64,000 bases of DNA from Tachypleus tridentatus (Eukaryota > Arthropoda > Merostomata > Xiphosura > Limulidae), in contig NC_134832.1 in assembly GCF_004210375.1 (NCBI RefSeq), positions 157,105,592 through 157,169,591 on the forward strand, given 5' to 3'. Made by a program: the position numbers and the translations under genes. A model generated the notes under the pieces. That model was not told where the DNA came from. It ran no database searches and was given only the letters and a program-made list of their open reading frames with translations. Shown here one piece after another: positions 42,301-57,300 of this stretch (its first letter is position 1; the number at the start of each line of letters is the position of its first letter).

Positions 42301-45300
42301 AAAAACAACAAGTATCATTTATATATTTTGTTTGTAAATTTAGCAGTGTAAAACTAGAGAAAAGGCTGCTAGTTATCACCACCCACCGCCAACTCATGAG
42401 CTATTCTTATCAACGAATAGTGGAATTTCTCGTAACTTTATAACGTCCCCACGGCTAAAAAGGCGAGCATGGCTAGTACGACGGGAATGCTTGTTTGTTT
42501 GGAAATTTCGCACAAAGCTACTCGAGGGCTATCTGTGCTAGCCGTCCCTAATTTAGCAGTGTAAGACTAGAGGGAAGGCAGCTAGTCATCACCACCCACC
42601 GCCAACTCTTGGGCTACTCTTTACCAACGAATAGTGGGATTGACCGTCACATTATATACCCCCACGGCTGGGAGGGCGAGCATGTTTAGCGCGACGCGGG
42701 TGCGAACCCGCGACCCTCGGATTACGAGTCGCACGCCGTACGCGCTAGGCCATGCCGGGCCATCATTTATATAAAATGAACAAATAACTTAGAAATTATA
42801 TTTCAGTATCTGGTGGTAAAATATAGTACATATCTTTTATTTCACGTTTTATTAATCCAGTATATTTGCAATTCAAATAAGCTGTTACGTCAATTATACT
42901 AAGTTTCGATCAAGAACTTGCATATTTGACGTTCAAGTTAACACACAAAAAGTTAGATAAATAGTGTTAACTTCTTAAAGGTGTAATCATTTAAGCAGGT
43001 AAAGAAACCTTGGTATCGTCCATTTTATACGTTTTTCTGACATTTCTGGTGTGGAATACGTAGCTTCTTTCAGTGTTTCACTCCAAAGCTAAGATATTAA
43101 TAAAAACAACACACACATATACAATCTGGAAACAGAAGTTTAACAATTACAAAGGTCAGTCACAAACAGTATGGACAAGGTGTCATGTGGCCACACATAT
43201 AGTGTAGGGCTGCAAGAAATTTCAACATTACCTTTGCTCGTTAGTCACATTGAAAATAACATTACGTATTTTAAAACTTTATTCACATTTAGACTCAGTT
43301 AAATAACATTACATATTTTAAAACTTTATTCACATTTAGACTCAGTTAAATAACATTACATATTTTAAAACTTTATTCACATTTAGACTCAGTTAAATAA
43401 CATTACATATTTTAAAACTTTATTCACATTTAGACTCAGTTAAATAACATTATATATTTTAAAACTTTATTCACATTTAGACTCAGTTAAATAACATTAC
43501 ATATTTTAAAACTTTATTCACATTTAAACTCAGTTAAATAACATTACATATTTTAAAACTTTATTCACATTTAAACTCAGTTAAATAACATTACATATTT
43601 TAAAACTTTATTCACATTTAGACTCAGTTAAATAACATTACATATTTTAAAACTTTATTCACATTTAGACTCAGTTAAATAACATTACATATTTTAAAAC
43701 TTTATTCACATTTAAACTCAGTTAAATAACATTACATATTTTAAAACTTTATTCACATTTAGACTCAGTTAAATAACATTATATATTTTAAAACTTTATT
43801 CACATTTAGACTCAGTTAAATAACATTACATATTTTAAAACTTTATTCACATTTAAACTCAGTTAAATAACATTACATATTTTAAAACTTTATTCACATT
43901 TAAACTCAGTTAAATAACATTACATATTTTAAAACTTTATTCACATTTAGACTCAGTTAAATAACATTACATATTTTAAAACTTTATTCACATTTAAACT
44001 CAGTTGTCTTTCAAATGCACAGTGATGTTCCTCTGTGCATTTATCGTAATTTGACGTAATTTATCTATAAAGTAAAATGATTAAAAATCTGTGATTACAT
44101 GTAAAGCTCATGTTTGTCATAATGCTCGAGAAACTATTATTGATATTTAAAGCTATTGGCCATCTTGGTTAAGAAAATATATAGATTGAGAAAAACCATG
44201 AAATTAGAAATGTCAAGTCTATTTTACAGTAAGTAGCTAAAAAACCCAAAGCTCAAGTGACTAAAGTTTGTTTTTTTAACAATTCAGTGTTATATAAACA
44301 AAATATGAGCTATTATATAAATTTAATAAGAAACTATAAATAATGTTCACTTTAAAAAACCTTTATATATATTCAATTATACTGCAGCAAAAATACACAA
44401 TATATTTAATAATTAACTCCACACATGTACATTATAATACACAATATATTTAATAATAAACTACACGTGTATATTACAATATACAATATATTTAATAAAC
44501 TGTACATATGTACATTATAATGCAAAATACATTTAATAATAAACTCTACCCGTGTACATTATTAAAAAACAATATATTTAATGATAAACTCTACACGTGT
44601 ATATTACAATACACAATATATTTAATAAACTGTACATATGTACATTATAATGCAAAATACATTTAATAATAAACTCTACCCGTGTACATTATTAAAAAAC
44701 AATATATTTAATGATAAACTCTACACGTGTATATTATACTTTAATTACTGAAATTTAATATTCCTTACATAGTCTTTAAATGATTAATTTATTAGTCAAG
44801 ATATGTTATTATATACTGTACCGGAAAACTATCTGTGTTTGAGACCAATTAAATTAAAATGAAAGTAATGTTTAGACTGCGAAGTTTGTATTTACGGAAA
44901 ACATTTACTAAAATAAAAGTTAATTATAACACATTGTCGCTACCTGTGGGTTACAATATGTTTAAAATAGATGGTTAACTGTAAATATGTAGTTTAGGGA
45001 CACATATCAGTTAAATACAATTTTTGTATTCGATTAAACTGTGAATTTCTAAAATGCAATTACCAGTAACGAATAAAGCCATACGAAATAATAACTGCTT
45101 ATCTTCCGTATTTAAAAATTAGCGCAAAATTATAGCATAATTCACCCAGAATACAGCAAATGATCAGATTGTATCACGTGGCTCAGACCAAGTTTCAAAA
45201 TGACAGATCGATTCTACTTAAATGTGGGAGATTTCATCATTATTTTAATTATCTTATGTTTTGCAACATTGTTGTTATATATTAGACGAAGATTTCAACT

Positions 45301-48300
45301 CACTGACAATGGCGAATTTTGATTCATCTAACAGAAGCGATTAGTTTATTGTCATAAATAGTAAGAAATAAGTTGTCAGATAGTATCCTTTAAACAAATA
45401 GTTAATAATACTTAAAACAACAAATCTTACCATTTTCTATAGATTGTTCACTTTAAATGATAACATAGAAATAAATGTCATTAAACTCTCCAGCTACCAT
45501 TCTTGTTCATTGAAAACCACTAAAAAGATATAAAATTCCATGTTCAGTTTGAATTCACTAACAATCCAGTCAAAATTTGACACTTTCTGTTCCTAGGTGG
45601 TCGTTATAGGAAATATAACATTCTTGAAACAGTGAATGTATGTATTCAAGCATAACGATACAGAAAATGTGGAATCACAAAGGTTGCTTCTAAGTCGACA
45701 AAGTGTGTTTCACATTACACAGCAGAACTGGGTAACTTAATCATATTTGTATCAACTATATTTACATTTTGTATAAAAATCACCAAAGTTCTGTGATTTT
45801 CTCACATAAAACTAATAGATAGCTATAATATCTTTACTATATTTAAGTAAAATCTTGGACACACCATGATACTATATAAGAAAATTTATTAGTTTATAAA
45901 TAAATGTCAGGTTAAGTATTTTATGGTTAAAATACACATCACCAATAATTGTTTTAAACAAATTTTTAGTTGACATAAAATACTCATATAACCTGATGTA
46001 AAAGTGTTACTGTATGTTAATAAATCACATATTTAACAAACGTACTGAAATATTTGTAAACAAAACGTCATGATATATTTATGTTATTTAAGAAAACTCC
46101 TTAGTTTATAAAATATTAACATACAGTCAATGTAATAATATATGTAGTATAAACTTGTTCAAGTAGGTTATCATAAATTAATTAAAGTTTCTATTAGAAA
46201 CTACGCAAAATATTTGAAAACTAAATTGCTTGTCGTACTGATCTTCAAATACTACTACCCTAAAGTTTAAAACAGCTTTGATATCTTCAATATACAGAAG
46301 CAAAGACTCGTAAAGTAACACATAAATATAGGCTTATTTTCTATAATTACAAACTGTGTGTTCACTATACGTTAGCTCTGACAACGATCTTGTATCAACA
46401 TAAATTTATATATTCTTATCCTTCATATAATATTACATAAAGCTAACTATATATTGACAGTACTTTATACTTCAATAAACAAAAATATTTTCAACTTCTA
46501 GGTCACTAAGTTTTTGATATATATTCACATATTTGTCATCTAAATATAACACAATAAGTCATATACATAGTTTAAGTTCTTAAAGTTGTAGTCAGTATCC
46601 TTAATCTTACAATTTGGACAATATATAAGATCAAAGATATTATACTCAACAATTACACAATATTTACCAAAGACCCTTCCACTAACTCTATTGTCACGGA
46701 CCCCATAACGCTTATGTTATTTGACATACAATACAATCTCGAATGGAAGAAAAACATGATACGACATTAAGGTTAATGACAAAAGAAACATAACATAATA
46801 TTAAGTACGAGATACGACATTAAGGTTAATGACAAGAGAAACATAACATAATGTTAAGTACGAGATACGATATTAAGGTTAATGACAAGAGAAACATAAC
46901 ATAATATTAAGTACGAGATACGACATTAAGGTTAATGACAAGAGAAACATAACATAATGTTAAGTACGAGATACAACATTAAGGTTAATGACAAGAGAAA
47001 CATAACATAATATTAAGTACGAGATACGACATTAAGGTTAATGACAAGAGAAACATAACATAATGTTAAGTACGAGATACGACATTAAGGTTAATTAATG
47101 ACAAATGAAACATAACATAATGTTAAGTACATTCGTTGCCAAAAGATTTATTTAATGCTGTCTTTATACTTTAGAAAGTTCAATGTTTAAAAGATAATTT
47201 ATTAAACTAAAGCTAACTTCATGATTTTAACTCTATTCGTTTGATAAGTATGTACAACTTCAAAACAATAGATGTTATTTGTGTACAATGGGTTGTTCGA
47301 TATGAACTCTTGTTTCAGTATACGTTTATATAACAAATAAAAAACACGTACAGTTGTTTTAACTATATATACAATCGTTAAGGCTATTCTTGAACACTAA
47401 TAGAACTTTGTGCTCACCGAATTAAATGTAATGAGGATCTACTAAATACAGGGTGGCCCGTAAGTCCCTACCCATCCATATGTTATATTCAATTACGCAT
47501 GTATTATAATTTTTTCTTTTTTTCAGAGAAATATGGCCGATTTAAGACCATTTGCACTTGAAAACGTCTCACAGAACATAACGTCGCATAATATTATGCA
47601 GTGAGAATGAAGGACAGTACACAGATACACTGGATACATAAGATATATGTATAAAAGTTTGATTATTTATTGAATAAAGACGTTAACTATTTAATGTATC
47701 CTTAATTATTAATACATAACAATTTTGTCTGCAGAATAAAATACTAAAAACGAACAATAGTTGTGAGAAAAGAGAAATATTAGTCTATTATTTTATTACC
47801 ATAAATCTTTAAAAGATTTGGCCAAATACATCTATAACTGAAGAACAATTGAACTATTTAATTAAACAGTTTATCATGGAACACTTATTTACATTGGGAT
47901 AAAACACATGCTAAACTAAAATCAAGAAGAAGAGTATCCAGCAAATTAATTTTATATTATTAACTGAAAATAACATGAATCTGTTGAAAGTGTTCATACA
48001 CTAACACTTTTAACTCCATAATTAATAAAATTAATTGTTTTACTATAACACGTAAAAAAGTGGATTTGAGAAAAGAGAAAATATCTGATTACTGTAAAAA
48101 TAGTTAAAAATGGAAATTAACAATGTTGGCTTATTGATACTATAAGATAACAATGTTGGCTTATTGATACTATAAGGTAACAATGTTAGTTTATTGATAC
48201 TATAAGATAACAATGTTTGTTTATTGATACTATAAGATTAACAGTGTTGGCTTATTGATACTATAAGATTACAATGTTGGCTTATTGATACTATAAGATT

Positions 48301-51300
48301 AACAATGTTGGCTTATTGATACTATAAGGTTAACAATATTGGCTTATTGATACTATAAAATTAACAACATTGGCTTATTGATACTATAAGATTAGCATTG
48401 TTGGCTTATTGATACTATAAGATAACAATGATGGTTTATTGATACTATAAGATTAGCATTGTTGGCTTATTGATACTATAAGATAACAATGATGGTTTAT
48501 TGATACTATAAGATTAACAATGTTGGCTTATTGATACTATAAGGTAACAATGTTAGTTTATTGATACTATAAGATAATAATGTTGGTTTATTGATACTAT
48601 AAGATTAACAATGTTGGCTTATTTATACTATAAGATTACAATGTTGGCTTATTGATACTATAAGATTAACAGTGTTGGCCCTTTGATACTATAAGATTAA
48701 CAATGTTGGCTTATTAATACTATAAGATAACAATGTTGGCTTATTGATACTATAAGAAGATTATTTCATTGATTACCCTGCACAACAACTTTTTTAAAAG
48801 TTTTGCTTCCTGAAAAGTTTTTGCTGATTGTGACAGGTACCTGGTGGGTATGCGCAAATATAGTTTTGGTTTTGCTTCCTCACGTAGGAACTCTGAGAAA
48901 TAGACAGTTAACTGTTTATCGGCAATAAGGTATTTAATGTCGTTTATGTTTCTAATACGCCATTAAGTTCAATATGATTAAAAGTGTTTTGCTCCTGATT
49001 TTCGTTTCTATTCAATATCCGGTGCATCATGTTGCAGTGTCCAATAGTAGTCAATAAGCATTGACGGATTCCAGTTGCCCTGATATCGTTTTTCCATTGT
49101 AGCAAAACTGAAGATTTCGATGAAACGGTACGTGATGAACAAATTTAGAAGTGATTTTCATGATCAGCAGCCAACAATCTACAAAAAACACTCAATAGTG
49201 TTCAAGAAGCAAAAACTTTATATGCAAAAACGGCTCGTTTGGGTTGAGAAAATATTTTACATAGAAGAGCGAACAACGTTTCGACCTTCTTCGGTCATCG
49301 TCAGGTTCACGATGTAAAATATTTTCTCAACCCAAACGAGCCGTTTTTGCATATAAATTTCTCAACAAGTGGGTTTCTCGACATCACTGATTAAGCAAAA
49401 ACTTTGTTGTGTAGTGTGATCTAAGAAGTTCACTCTAAAAATGTTATGTCATCGATTCGTCAAGAAAATTATCTTACCAGTATGTAAAGAGTATTATATT
49501 ACCAATATGTAAAGAATAATATCTTACCAATATGTAAAGAATATTATATTACCAAAATGTAAAGAATATTATATTACCAAAATGTAAAGAATATTATCTT
49601 ACCAATATGTAAAGGATATTATCTTACCAATATGTAAAGAGTATTATATTACCAATATGTAAAGAGATTATATTACCAATATGTAAAGAATATTATCTTA
49701 CCAATATGTAAAGAATATTATTTAACCAATATGTAAAGAGTATTATATTACCAATATGTAAAGAATATTATCTTACCAATATGTAAAGAGTATTATATTA
49801 CCAATATGTAAAGAGTATTATATCAACAATATGTAAAGAATATTATCTTACCAATATGTAAATAATATTGTCTTACCAATATGTAAAGAGTATTATCTTA
49901 CCAATATGTAAAGAATATTATCTTACCAATATGTAAAGAATATTATCTTACCAATATGTAAAGAGTATTATATCACCAATATGTAAAGAATATTATCTTA
50001 CCAATATGTAAAGAATATTATCTTACCAATATGTAAAGAGTATTATGTTACCAATATGTAAAGAGTATTATATTACCAATATGTAAAGAATATTATCTTA
50101 CCAATATGTAAAGAATATTATATTACCAATATGTGAAGAATATTATCTTACCAATATGTAAAGAATATTATATTACCAAAATATAAAGAATATTATATTA
50201 CCAAAATGTAAAGAATATTATCTTACCAATATGTAAAGGATATTATCTTACCAATATGTAAAGAATAATATCTTACCAATATGTAAAAAATATTATATTA
50301 CCAAAATGTAAAGAATATTATATTACCAAAATGTAAAGAATATTATCTTACCAATATGTAAAGAGTATTATCTTACCAATATGTAAAGAGTATTATATTA
50401 CCAATCAAGCCCGACATAGCCGAGCGTGTTAAGGCGTGCTACTCGTAATCCGAGGGTCACGGGTTCGCATCCCATTCTAGCTAATCATGCTCGCCCGTTT
50501 AGCCGTGGGTGCGTTATAAGTGACGGTCAATCCCACTATACGTTGGTAAAAGAGTAGCCCAAGAGTTGGCGGTGGGTGGTGATGACTAGCTGCCTTCCCT
50601 CTAGTCTTACACTACAAAATTAGGGTCGGCTAAGGTTTCTCCTCCTGGTTGGGGGTTGTGCAGTAGGCTAACAATCTGCTCACTTTAAAAACCAGCCAGT
50701 TAATGAATCCGCCAGCGATTGCGGCCCTATGTTCCTTCATGGAATCGAGAGACATAAATAATAATAAATAACAATTATATCACCAATATGTAAAGAATAT
50801 TATATTACCAATATGTAAAGAATATTATATTACTAATATGTAAAGAATATTATCTTATCTTACCAATATGTAAAGAATATTATATTACTAATATGTAAAG
50901 AATATTATTTTATCTTACCAATATGTAAAGAATATTATCTCACCAATATGTAAAGAATATTATGTTACCCATATGTAAAAAATATTATATTACCAATATG
51001 TGAATATTATTATTTTATATGTAAAGAGAATACATTTAGAAGGTGATCTTAGCGATATTTTAACAAAATTGTCTTATTACTTGTTTTGAGAAGGTTGTCT
51101 CATCGTTATATTAAAGAAGGTTGTCTTACCGTTACATCTTTGTATTGAAGAGTATCCCATATATCATTATCTGAACGTCGGAATCTATTATAAGGTAATA
51201 AAACAAAATAAATTAAATATTATACAATAATAACTGAATACTGTAGAATGAATAAAACCAAACGAATCATATATTTTAAGTTGTAGTCTCCCGGTTGGAG

Positions 51301-54300
51301 TTGGACAGCTGTAAGATTAAGCTTTTAACCCCAAAATTTGGATTTAGGCAACCGACAATAAACACAGCAGACAGATCAATATTGGCTTTGCTTTAACCCA
51401 ATAAAACAAGTGTAAAATATTTTCAATATGTAAATGGGATATTTGCAATGTCCACAGGGATATAACATTAAAAATAGAGTTACAAATTTCTAAACAATTT
51501 TTGAAACATGAATGTTAAACATTCAAGTTACAAGATTTATTAAACAAATAAAACATAATTTTTCAATTAATTACCCAACTGTAACTCAATGTACTTAAAT
51601 AGGATCAACAAAAGTGATCTATTGTAAGTGAAAACGAAAAATTTTAGAGTTTCACATAGAGTCATGAGAAAAAGTTAGGACACCCTATGAAAGTCTGTGT
51701 ATTTTTCTTCAGTTTTAAATGTTTAGTTATATTTTTATAATCTCTCAGTATTGTTAAAATTGAGATTAAATATCTGTATATCCAAAAATGTTATAAAAAT
51801 ACACATGCTTTTTCAGGGTGTCCTAACTTTTCACATGACTTTGTAGCCTATAAATCGGCTCATCTTTCACAACAATTATAGCGACGAAACAGTACAAATA
51901 GCAAGGTTACGTGTAACTTCATTTACAGTACAAATAGCAAGGTTACGTGTAACTTCATTTACAGTACAAATAGCAAGGTTACGTGTAACTTCATTTACAG
52001 TACAAATAGCAAGGTTACGTGTAACTTCATTTACAGTACAAATAGCAAGGCTACGTGTAACTTCATTTACAGTACAAATAGCAAGGCTACGTGTAACTTC
52101 ATTTACAGTACAAATAGCAAGGCTACGTGTAACTTCATTTACAGTACAAATAGCAAGGCTACGTGTAACTTCATTTACAGTACAAATAGCAAGGCTACGT
52201 GTAACTTCATTTACAGTACAAATAGCAAGGCTACGTGTAACTTCATTTACAGTACAAATAGCAAGGCTACGTGTAACTTCATTTACAGTACAAATAGCAA
52301 GGCTACGTGTAACTTCATTTACAGTACAAATAGCAAGGCTACGTGTAACTTCATTTACAGTACAAATAGCAAGGTTACGTGTAACTTCATTTACAGTACA
52401 AATAGCAAGGTTACGTGTAACTTCATTTAATTGTTTGCTGACTAAATGATTGATGGACAATACACAACTGTTAGAGGTGCAAATGGTTAAAATACGTAAC
52501 CCTTCAGACAGCTTTTGATCACCTTTCCGGGAAATTATTACACCTTCATATTGAGATTAAAACTGTTTTTTGAGGAAGATTAAAATGTAAAAATGATTTT
52601 TTCAACATTTTTATTATAATATAAATAGGTGTCATCAAATCACAGTAAGTACCAAAATAACGTATCTGTGTCTGTAAAATTGAAAAACTATGATTCAGAA
52701 TATTAAAATTATCTTTGTATCTGAGAAGTTAAATATTAGAAACAGTACGCTACTATACACACTCTGTAGTTGGACAATTTTACTGAATTTTATAAAAAAG
52801 AAACAATCTAATTGACTCTGTTTCTGGGGTTTTATCACATATGTTCCGTATATTGTTACAAAATTGTCATAAAATTATTAATAATATTTAAAATGTAGGG
52901 CTGTATAACAATATTTCAACATGCCGTTTTTAAATATATTGTCTATATAATGCTAGTGGAGTGTGCTTGTTAATAACAATATTTAAACATGTCTTTTTTA
53001 AATATATTGTTATTATCTAGATAATGCAAGTGAAGTGTGCTTGTTAATAACAATATTTAAACATCCCTTTTTAAAATATATTGCTATTGTCTAGATAATG
53101 CTGATGGAGTGTGCTTGTTAAAAACAATATTTAAACATGCTTTTATTTATATACGTATTGCTATTGTCTAGATGACGTTAGTGAAATGTGATTGTTAATA
53201 GCAATATTTAAACATGCCTTTTTTAAATATATTGCTATTGTTTAGATCATGCTTGTAGTGTTTGCTTGTTAATAACAATATTTTATATGCCTTTTCAAAT
53301 ATATTGCTATTGTCTAGATAATGTTAGTGTAGTGTGCTTGTTAATTACAATATTTAAACAAACCTTTTTTAAATATATTGCTATTGCCTAGGAAAGGCTA
53401 GTCGAGTGTGCTTGTTTATAACAATATTTAAGCATGATTTTTTTAAATATATTGCTATTCTCTAGATAATAGTAGTAGTGTGCTTGTTAATAACAATATT
53501 TAAACATCCCTTTTTAAAATATGTTGCTGTTGCCTAGAAAAGGCTAGTGGAGTGTTCTTGTTAATAACAATATTTAAACTTGCCTTTCTTAAATATATTG
53601 CTATTGTCTAGATAATGGTATTAGTGTGCTTCTTAATAACAATATTTAAACATCCCTTTTTAAAATATATTGCTATTGTCTAGGTAATACTGGTAGTGTG
53701 TGCTTGTTAATAACAATATTTAAACAAACCTTTTTAAATATATTGCTGTTGTCTAGATAATGTTAGTGTAGTGTGCTTAATAATTACAATATTTAAACCT
53801 GCCGTTTTTAAATGTATTGTTTTTGTTAAGATGATACTAGTGGAATGTGGTTGTTAATAACAATATTTAAACATGCCTTTTTTAAATATATCACTATTGC
53901 TTAGTAAAGGCTAGTGGAGTGTGCTTATTAATAACAATATTTAAACATGCCTTTTTTAAATATATTGCTATTGTCTAGATAATGCTAGTGAAGAGTGTTT
54001 GTTAATATGAATATTTAAACATACCTTTTTTGAATATAATCATTTGTTAAGATAATACTTGTGGAATGTGCTCGTTAATAACAATATTTAAACATTCCTT
54101 TTTAAAATATGTTGCTATTGTTTAGATCATTTTTGTAGTGTGTGCTTGTGTACAATAAAAGTTAAACATGAATTTTTTAATTATAGTGCAAGTGCCAAGA
54201 CAATGTTAGTGTATTGTGCTTGTTAATTACAATATTTAAACAAACGTTTGTTAAATATATTGCTATTGCCTAGCAAAGGATAGTGGAGTGTGCTTGTTTA

Positions 54301-57300
54301 AAACAATATTTTAACATGCCTTTTTTATATATATTGCTATTGTCTAGATAATGGCAGTAGTGTGTAATTGTTAATTACCATATTTAGACATGCCTTTTTA
54401 AATATATTGCTATTGTCTAGATAATGTTAGTGGAGTGTGCTTGTTAATAATATTAATATTTAACCATGCCTTTTCAAATATATTGCTATTGTCTAGATAA
54501 TGCTAGTGGAGTGTGCTTGTTAATAATATTAATATTTAAACATGCCTGTTTACATATATTGCTATTGTCTAGATAATGGTAGTAGTTTGAAATTGTTAAT
54601 AACAACATTTAAATATTCCTTTTTTAAATATATTGTTTTTGTGAAGATGATACTAGTGGAATGTGCTTGTTAATAACAATATTTAAACATGCCTTTTTTA
54701 AATATATTGTTATTGTTTTGATCATGCTTGTAGTGTGTGCTTGTGAATAACTATATTTAAACATGCCTTTTTTATATATATTGTTATTGTCCAAATAGCA
54801 CTAGTAGAGTGTGGTTGTTAATAAAAAGAAATTAAACATACTTTTTTAAATATATTCCTATTCTATAGATAATACTAGTTGAGTGTGCTTGTTAATAACA
54901 ACATTTAACCTTGCCTTTTTAAAATATATTGCTATTGTCTAGATAATGCTAGTGAAGAGTGTTGTTAATAAGAATATTTAAACTTGCCTTTTTCAAATAT
55001 ATTGCTATTGTCTAGATAATGCTAGTGAAGAGTGTTTGTTAATATGAATATTTAAACATGCCTTTTTTGAATATAATCATTTGTTAAGATAATACTTGTG
55101 GAATGTGCTCGTTAATAACAATATTTAAACATTCCTTTTTAATATATGTTGCTATTGTTTAGATCATTTTTGTAGTGTGTGCTTGTGTACAACAATATTT
55201 AAACATGATTTTTTTAATTATATTGCAAGTGCCAAGACAATGTTAGTGTATTGTGCTTGTTAATTACAATATTTAAACAAACGTTTGTTAAATATATTGC
55301 TATTGCCTAGCAAAGGATAGTGGAGTGTGCTTGTTTAAAACAATATTTTAACATGCCTTTTTTATATATATTGCTATTGTCTAGATAATGGCAGTAGTGT
55401 GTAATTGTTAATTACCATATTTAGACATGCCTTTTTAAATATATTGCTATTGTCTAGATAATGTTAGTTGAGTGTGCTTGTTAATAACAATATTTAATCA
55501 TTCCTTTTTAAATATATGGCTATTGTCTACTTAATAATAGTGGAGGTGCTTGTTAATAACAATATTTAAATATTTCTTTTTTTAAATATATTGTTATTGT
55601 CTATATAATAATAGTGGAGGGTGCTTGTTAAAACAACATTTATACATGTCTTTTTTAATATTATGTTATTGTGCAGATAATGCTAGTAAAGTGTGTTTGT
55701 TAATAACTATATTTTAACATTTCCTTTTAAAATATATTGCTATTGTCTAGATAATGCTTATGGAGTGTGCTTTTTAATAACAATATTTTACATGCCTTTT
55801 CAATTATATTGCTTTTGTCTTGATAATGTTAGTGTGCTTGTTAGTAACAATATTAAAAGAAACGTTTTTAAATATATTGTTATTGTCAAGATAATGTTAA
55901 TGAAGTGTGCTTGTTAATTACAATATTTAAACATTCCTTTTTAAATGTATTGTTTTGTCTAGATAATGCAAGTGTATTGTGCTTGTTAATAACAATATTT
56001 AAACATGCCTTTTTAAAATATATTGCTATTGTCTAGATAATTCTAGTGGAGTGTGCTTGTTAATAACAATATTTAAGCATGTCTGTTTTAAATATATTGT
56101 TATTGTCTAGAAAAGGCTAGTGGAAGATTTCTTGTTTATAACAATATTTAATCATGCTTTAGTTAAATATATTGCTACTGTCTAGATAATAGTATTGGAG
56201 TGTGCTTGTTTGCTTGTTAAAGGAATATTTAAACATGCCTTTTTGAAATATATTGTTATTGTCATGGTTATGCTCTTGGAGTGTTTTTAATAATAATATT
56301 TAAACCTACCTTATCTTTTTTTTTAAATATATTGTCTAGATGATGCTAATGTGTAATGTAGTGTGTTTATTAAATAACAATATTTAAATATGCCTTTCTG
56401 AATATATTATCTGGGTCCTGGCAGTATGGTTAGGTAATTATTACGATATTTACCTTTTTCGTCCTAAATGTTATCTGGGTCCTGCTAGAGTAGTAAGCTT
56501 ATTAAATAACAGCATTTGAACTTGCCCTTTTTAAATGTAATATATGGACACTGCTAGTGTTGTGTGTTTCTTAATAACAGTAGTTAAACCTGTGTGATCT
56601 ACGTTATGTTATCTGGGAGCTGGTAGTGTTGTGTGTTTGTTAAATAACAATAGTTATACCTGCCTGGTTTATTTCTTTATAACTGTTTTATCCATGTACT
56701 TCTAGTGTAGCTTGTTTGTTTTCACTTTAATTGCTTACTGCTATTTTTTATGTTTGTTGACACGTTAATTAACTTATTGCAGTTAATTTTTGTTATGTAT
56801 ACACGTTTATTTTTAGACGTGGTTAGATATTGAAATATCAGTGGTTGTTGGATTTTATAAGAAAACTAATGTGATACAAACTTTTTAAATGTCGTGACAG
56901 TTGGAATGATATTTATTAAAAAGAACATACCTCTTTATAACATTACTTAAAAGTATGTACTAATGAAGTTGTATATTTTCTCTGTAATTTTGTAGATGAT
57001 GAACTATACTAAGGATTTTGTATACAAAGATTCTTTTGACATTACATTAATTTATGTTTCGGTCTATTACGATTGACAAAGGACATTGTTCTCATATCAA
57101 CAGTTTTAACCATCTACTGTTTTATTTAAGCACTATGAAATAAGAGAACACTGCCCTTATCGGCCTGTACTGTTTGTATTGCAGTTATCCTTATGATTGT
57201 AACAGTATGTTATTATTACCACAGAACTAAGTATAAAACTACAGTTTGATTAACAATATAAAACTACAGTTTGATTAACAATATAAAACTACAGTTTGAT

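Noticed and set aside
49120..49317. 65-codon plus-strand ORF
   Set aside because: Spans the MITE-like element and the nested hairpin insertion, so it is a chance fusion.
51876..52460. 194-codon minus-strand ORF of 12-residue repeats
   Set aside because: Same artefact from a 36-bp period. It is in intron 1 and fits no splice phase.
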